The notes beneath the pieces were generated by a model. It had not been told where the DNA came from, did not search any database, and saw only the letters and a program-made list of their open reading frames with translations. Shown piece after piece: positions 63,652 through 64,000 of a DNA stretch of 64,000 nucleotides. The translations under genes and the position numbers were made by a program. The stretch comes from UBA11865 sp963749825 (lineage in GTDB: Bacteria > Chloroflexota > Anaerolineae > Promineifilales > Promineifilaceae): positions 1,623,377 through 1,687,376 of the forward strand of contig CAVVOI010000012.1 of assembly GCA_963749825.1 (NCBI GenBank), written 5' to 3'. The stretch's first letter is position 1, and each line of letters opens with the position of its first letter.

Positions 63652-64000
63652 AACCAATCATCGTATTCGGAACCGGCACCATCTCAGAGATTGTAAGCAC
63701 CTGCATCGAAGAACTGGGCGCACCCACCATCGCTGCCTTTGCCGTTGATTCAGAATATCTCAAGGAAAATTCAGCCAACGGCGTGTCAGTTATCTCCTTG
63801 GACTTATTGCCCACGAACTACCCACCGTCAGAGTATGACATTTTTGTGGCAATCGGCTACCAGGAGCTGAATCAATCAAGAGCGGACAAGTTGGCACATC
63901 TGATCGCACTCGGTTATACCGCTCCTACCCTCGTTCATCCTAACGCGGATGTGGCAAAGGGCGTCACCCTCGGGAAAAACTGCCTAGTAATGGGCGGCGT
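63648..64000 (+). CDS. NeuD/PglD-like acyltransferase, 3' end outside window
   Basis: The first 117 residues are present. It starts MKPIIVFGTGTISEIV, a nucleotide-binding-like start; a Rossmann-like N-terminal domain (VAIGYQELNQSRADKL) is followed by the beginning of the left-handed beta-helix (HPNADVAKGVTLGKNCLVMG). PglD/NeuD proteins transfer acetyl or other acyl groups to amino sugars. It overlaps the adenylation-gene stop by four bases (ATGA), so it belongs to the same operon. With the ACP and adenylation enzyme it may use a carrier-bound, unusual acyl group. Confidence 0.85.
   Translation, partial: MKPIIVFGTGTISEIVSTCIEELGAPTIAAFAVDSEYLKENSANGVSVISLDLLPTNYPPSEYDIFVAIGYQELNQSRADKLAHLIALGYTAPTLVHPNADVAKGVTLGKNCLVMGG

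Noticed and set aside
1..64000. CRISPR array, prophage or plasmid replication genes
   Set aside because: No regularly spaced direct repeats with unique spacers, no cas genes, no phage structural or replication genes were seen.

Overview
The window joins two very different parts. Positions 1 to about 44,870 look like ordinary chromosome of a Chloroflexota bacterium, probably Anaerolineae-like. This is inferred from gene content and protein style: many TPR proteins, PTPS-type membrane glycan proteins, a PcrA-type helicase, CIRCE-controlled groES-groEL, ClpC, and a YitT transporter. Coding density is high and every reading frame there is a recognisable family or a plausible conserved hypothetical. 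From about 44,870 to 60,940 the sequence is a mobile-element-rich accessory segment. It has degraded and intact insertion sequences (IS66, IS110 twice, IS1182, IS21, IS3), single small genes in both orientations, and a dispersed intergenic repeat. Its proteins look proteobacterial rather than Chloroflexota. From 61,125 to the end runs a tight operon (acyl carrier protein, SDR, adenylation enzyme, NeuD/PglD-like acyltransferase), probably for modifying a surface sugar or small acyl group.

Layout of the first part: a giant TPR protein (1-5652, open at the left edge); an M23 peptidase/SH3/glycosidase fusion; small redox and unknown proteins plus lspA; a UbiB-like kinase; tRNA-Glu(CTC); a frameshifted pcrA/uvrD; a PP2C-type phosphatase with a P-loop partner; a TPR protein; groEL-groES behind one perfect and one near-perfect CIRCE; a membrane-anchored TPR protein; a glycan block of two GT2 enzymes, a phosphodiesterase/AP-superfamily enzyme and a 1049-residue membrane protein; rplS with a clear terminator; a class-I amidotransferase hydrolase, murI, a PPOX protein and clpC with a terminator; aroE; a Nudix hydrolase overlapping a membrane-anchored macro-domain protein; aroA (frameshifted); SEC-C, HAD and DedA proteins; a small Cys-rich protein; YitT; an atypical SDR; adenine deaminase; and a GntR regulator cut off by IS66.

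Layout of the second part: the IS66 remnant is itself interrupted by an IS110 fragment. It is followed by a ferredoxin-like gene, a nucleotidyltransferase, an IS1182 with 4-bp target duplications but an internally deleted transposase, a DUF4345-like protein, a VOC protein, three members of a one-TM paralogous family plus a fourth fragment, a CMD-family protein, an intact IS21 with 4-bp target duplications, a GST, a secreted gluzincin-like protease, an AraC/GyrI-like regulator, another VOC protein, and an intact IS110 inside an IS3 remnant. Both the IS1182 and the IS21 lie inside copies of the same dispersed repeat.

The most interesting items are: (1) the three-TM/coiled-coil/macro-domain protein translationally coupled to an ADP-ribose-type Nudix hydrolase, an architecture reminiscent of the membrane-macro effector of type II Thoeris but without a TIR gene; (2) the intact IS110 with a 256-nt non-coding left end that should encode a bridge RNA, together with a reconstructable target site; (3) the dispersed repeat that separates single-gene units; and (4) the sharp boundary at about 44.87 kb, which is either massive acquisition or an assembly chimera. 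Three otherwise full-length genes (pcrA, aroA, the adenylation gene) each carry a one-base shift next to a short homopolymer, so base-level errors should be kept in mind.
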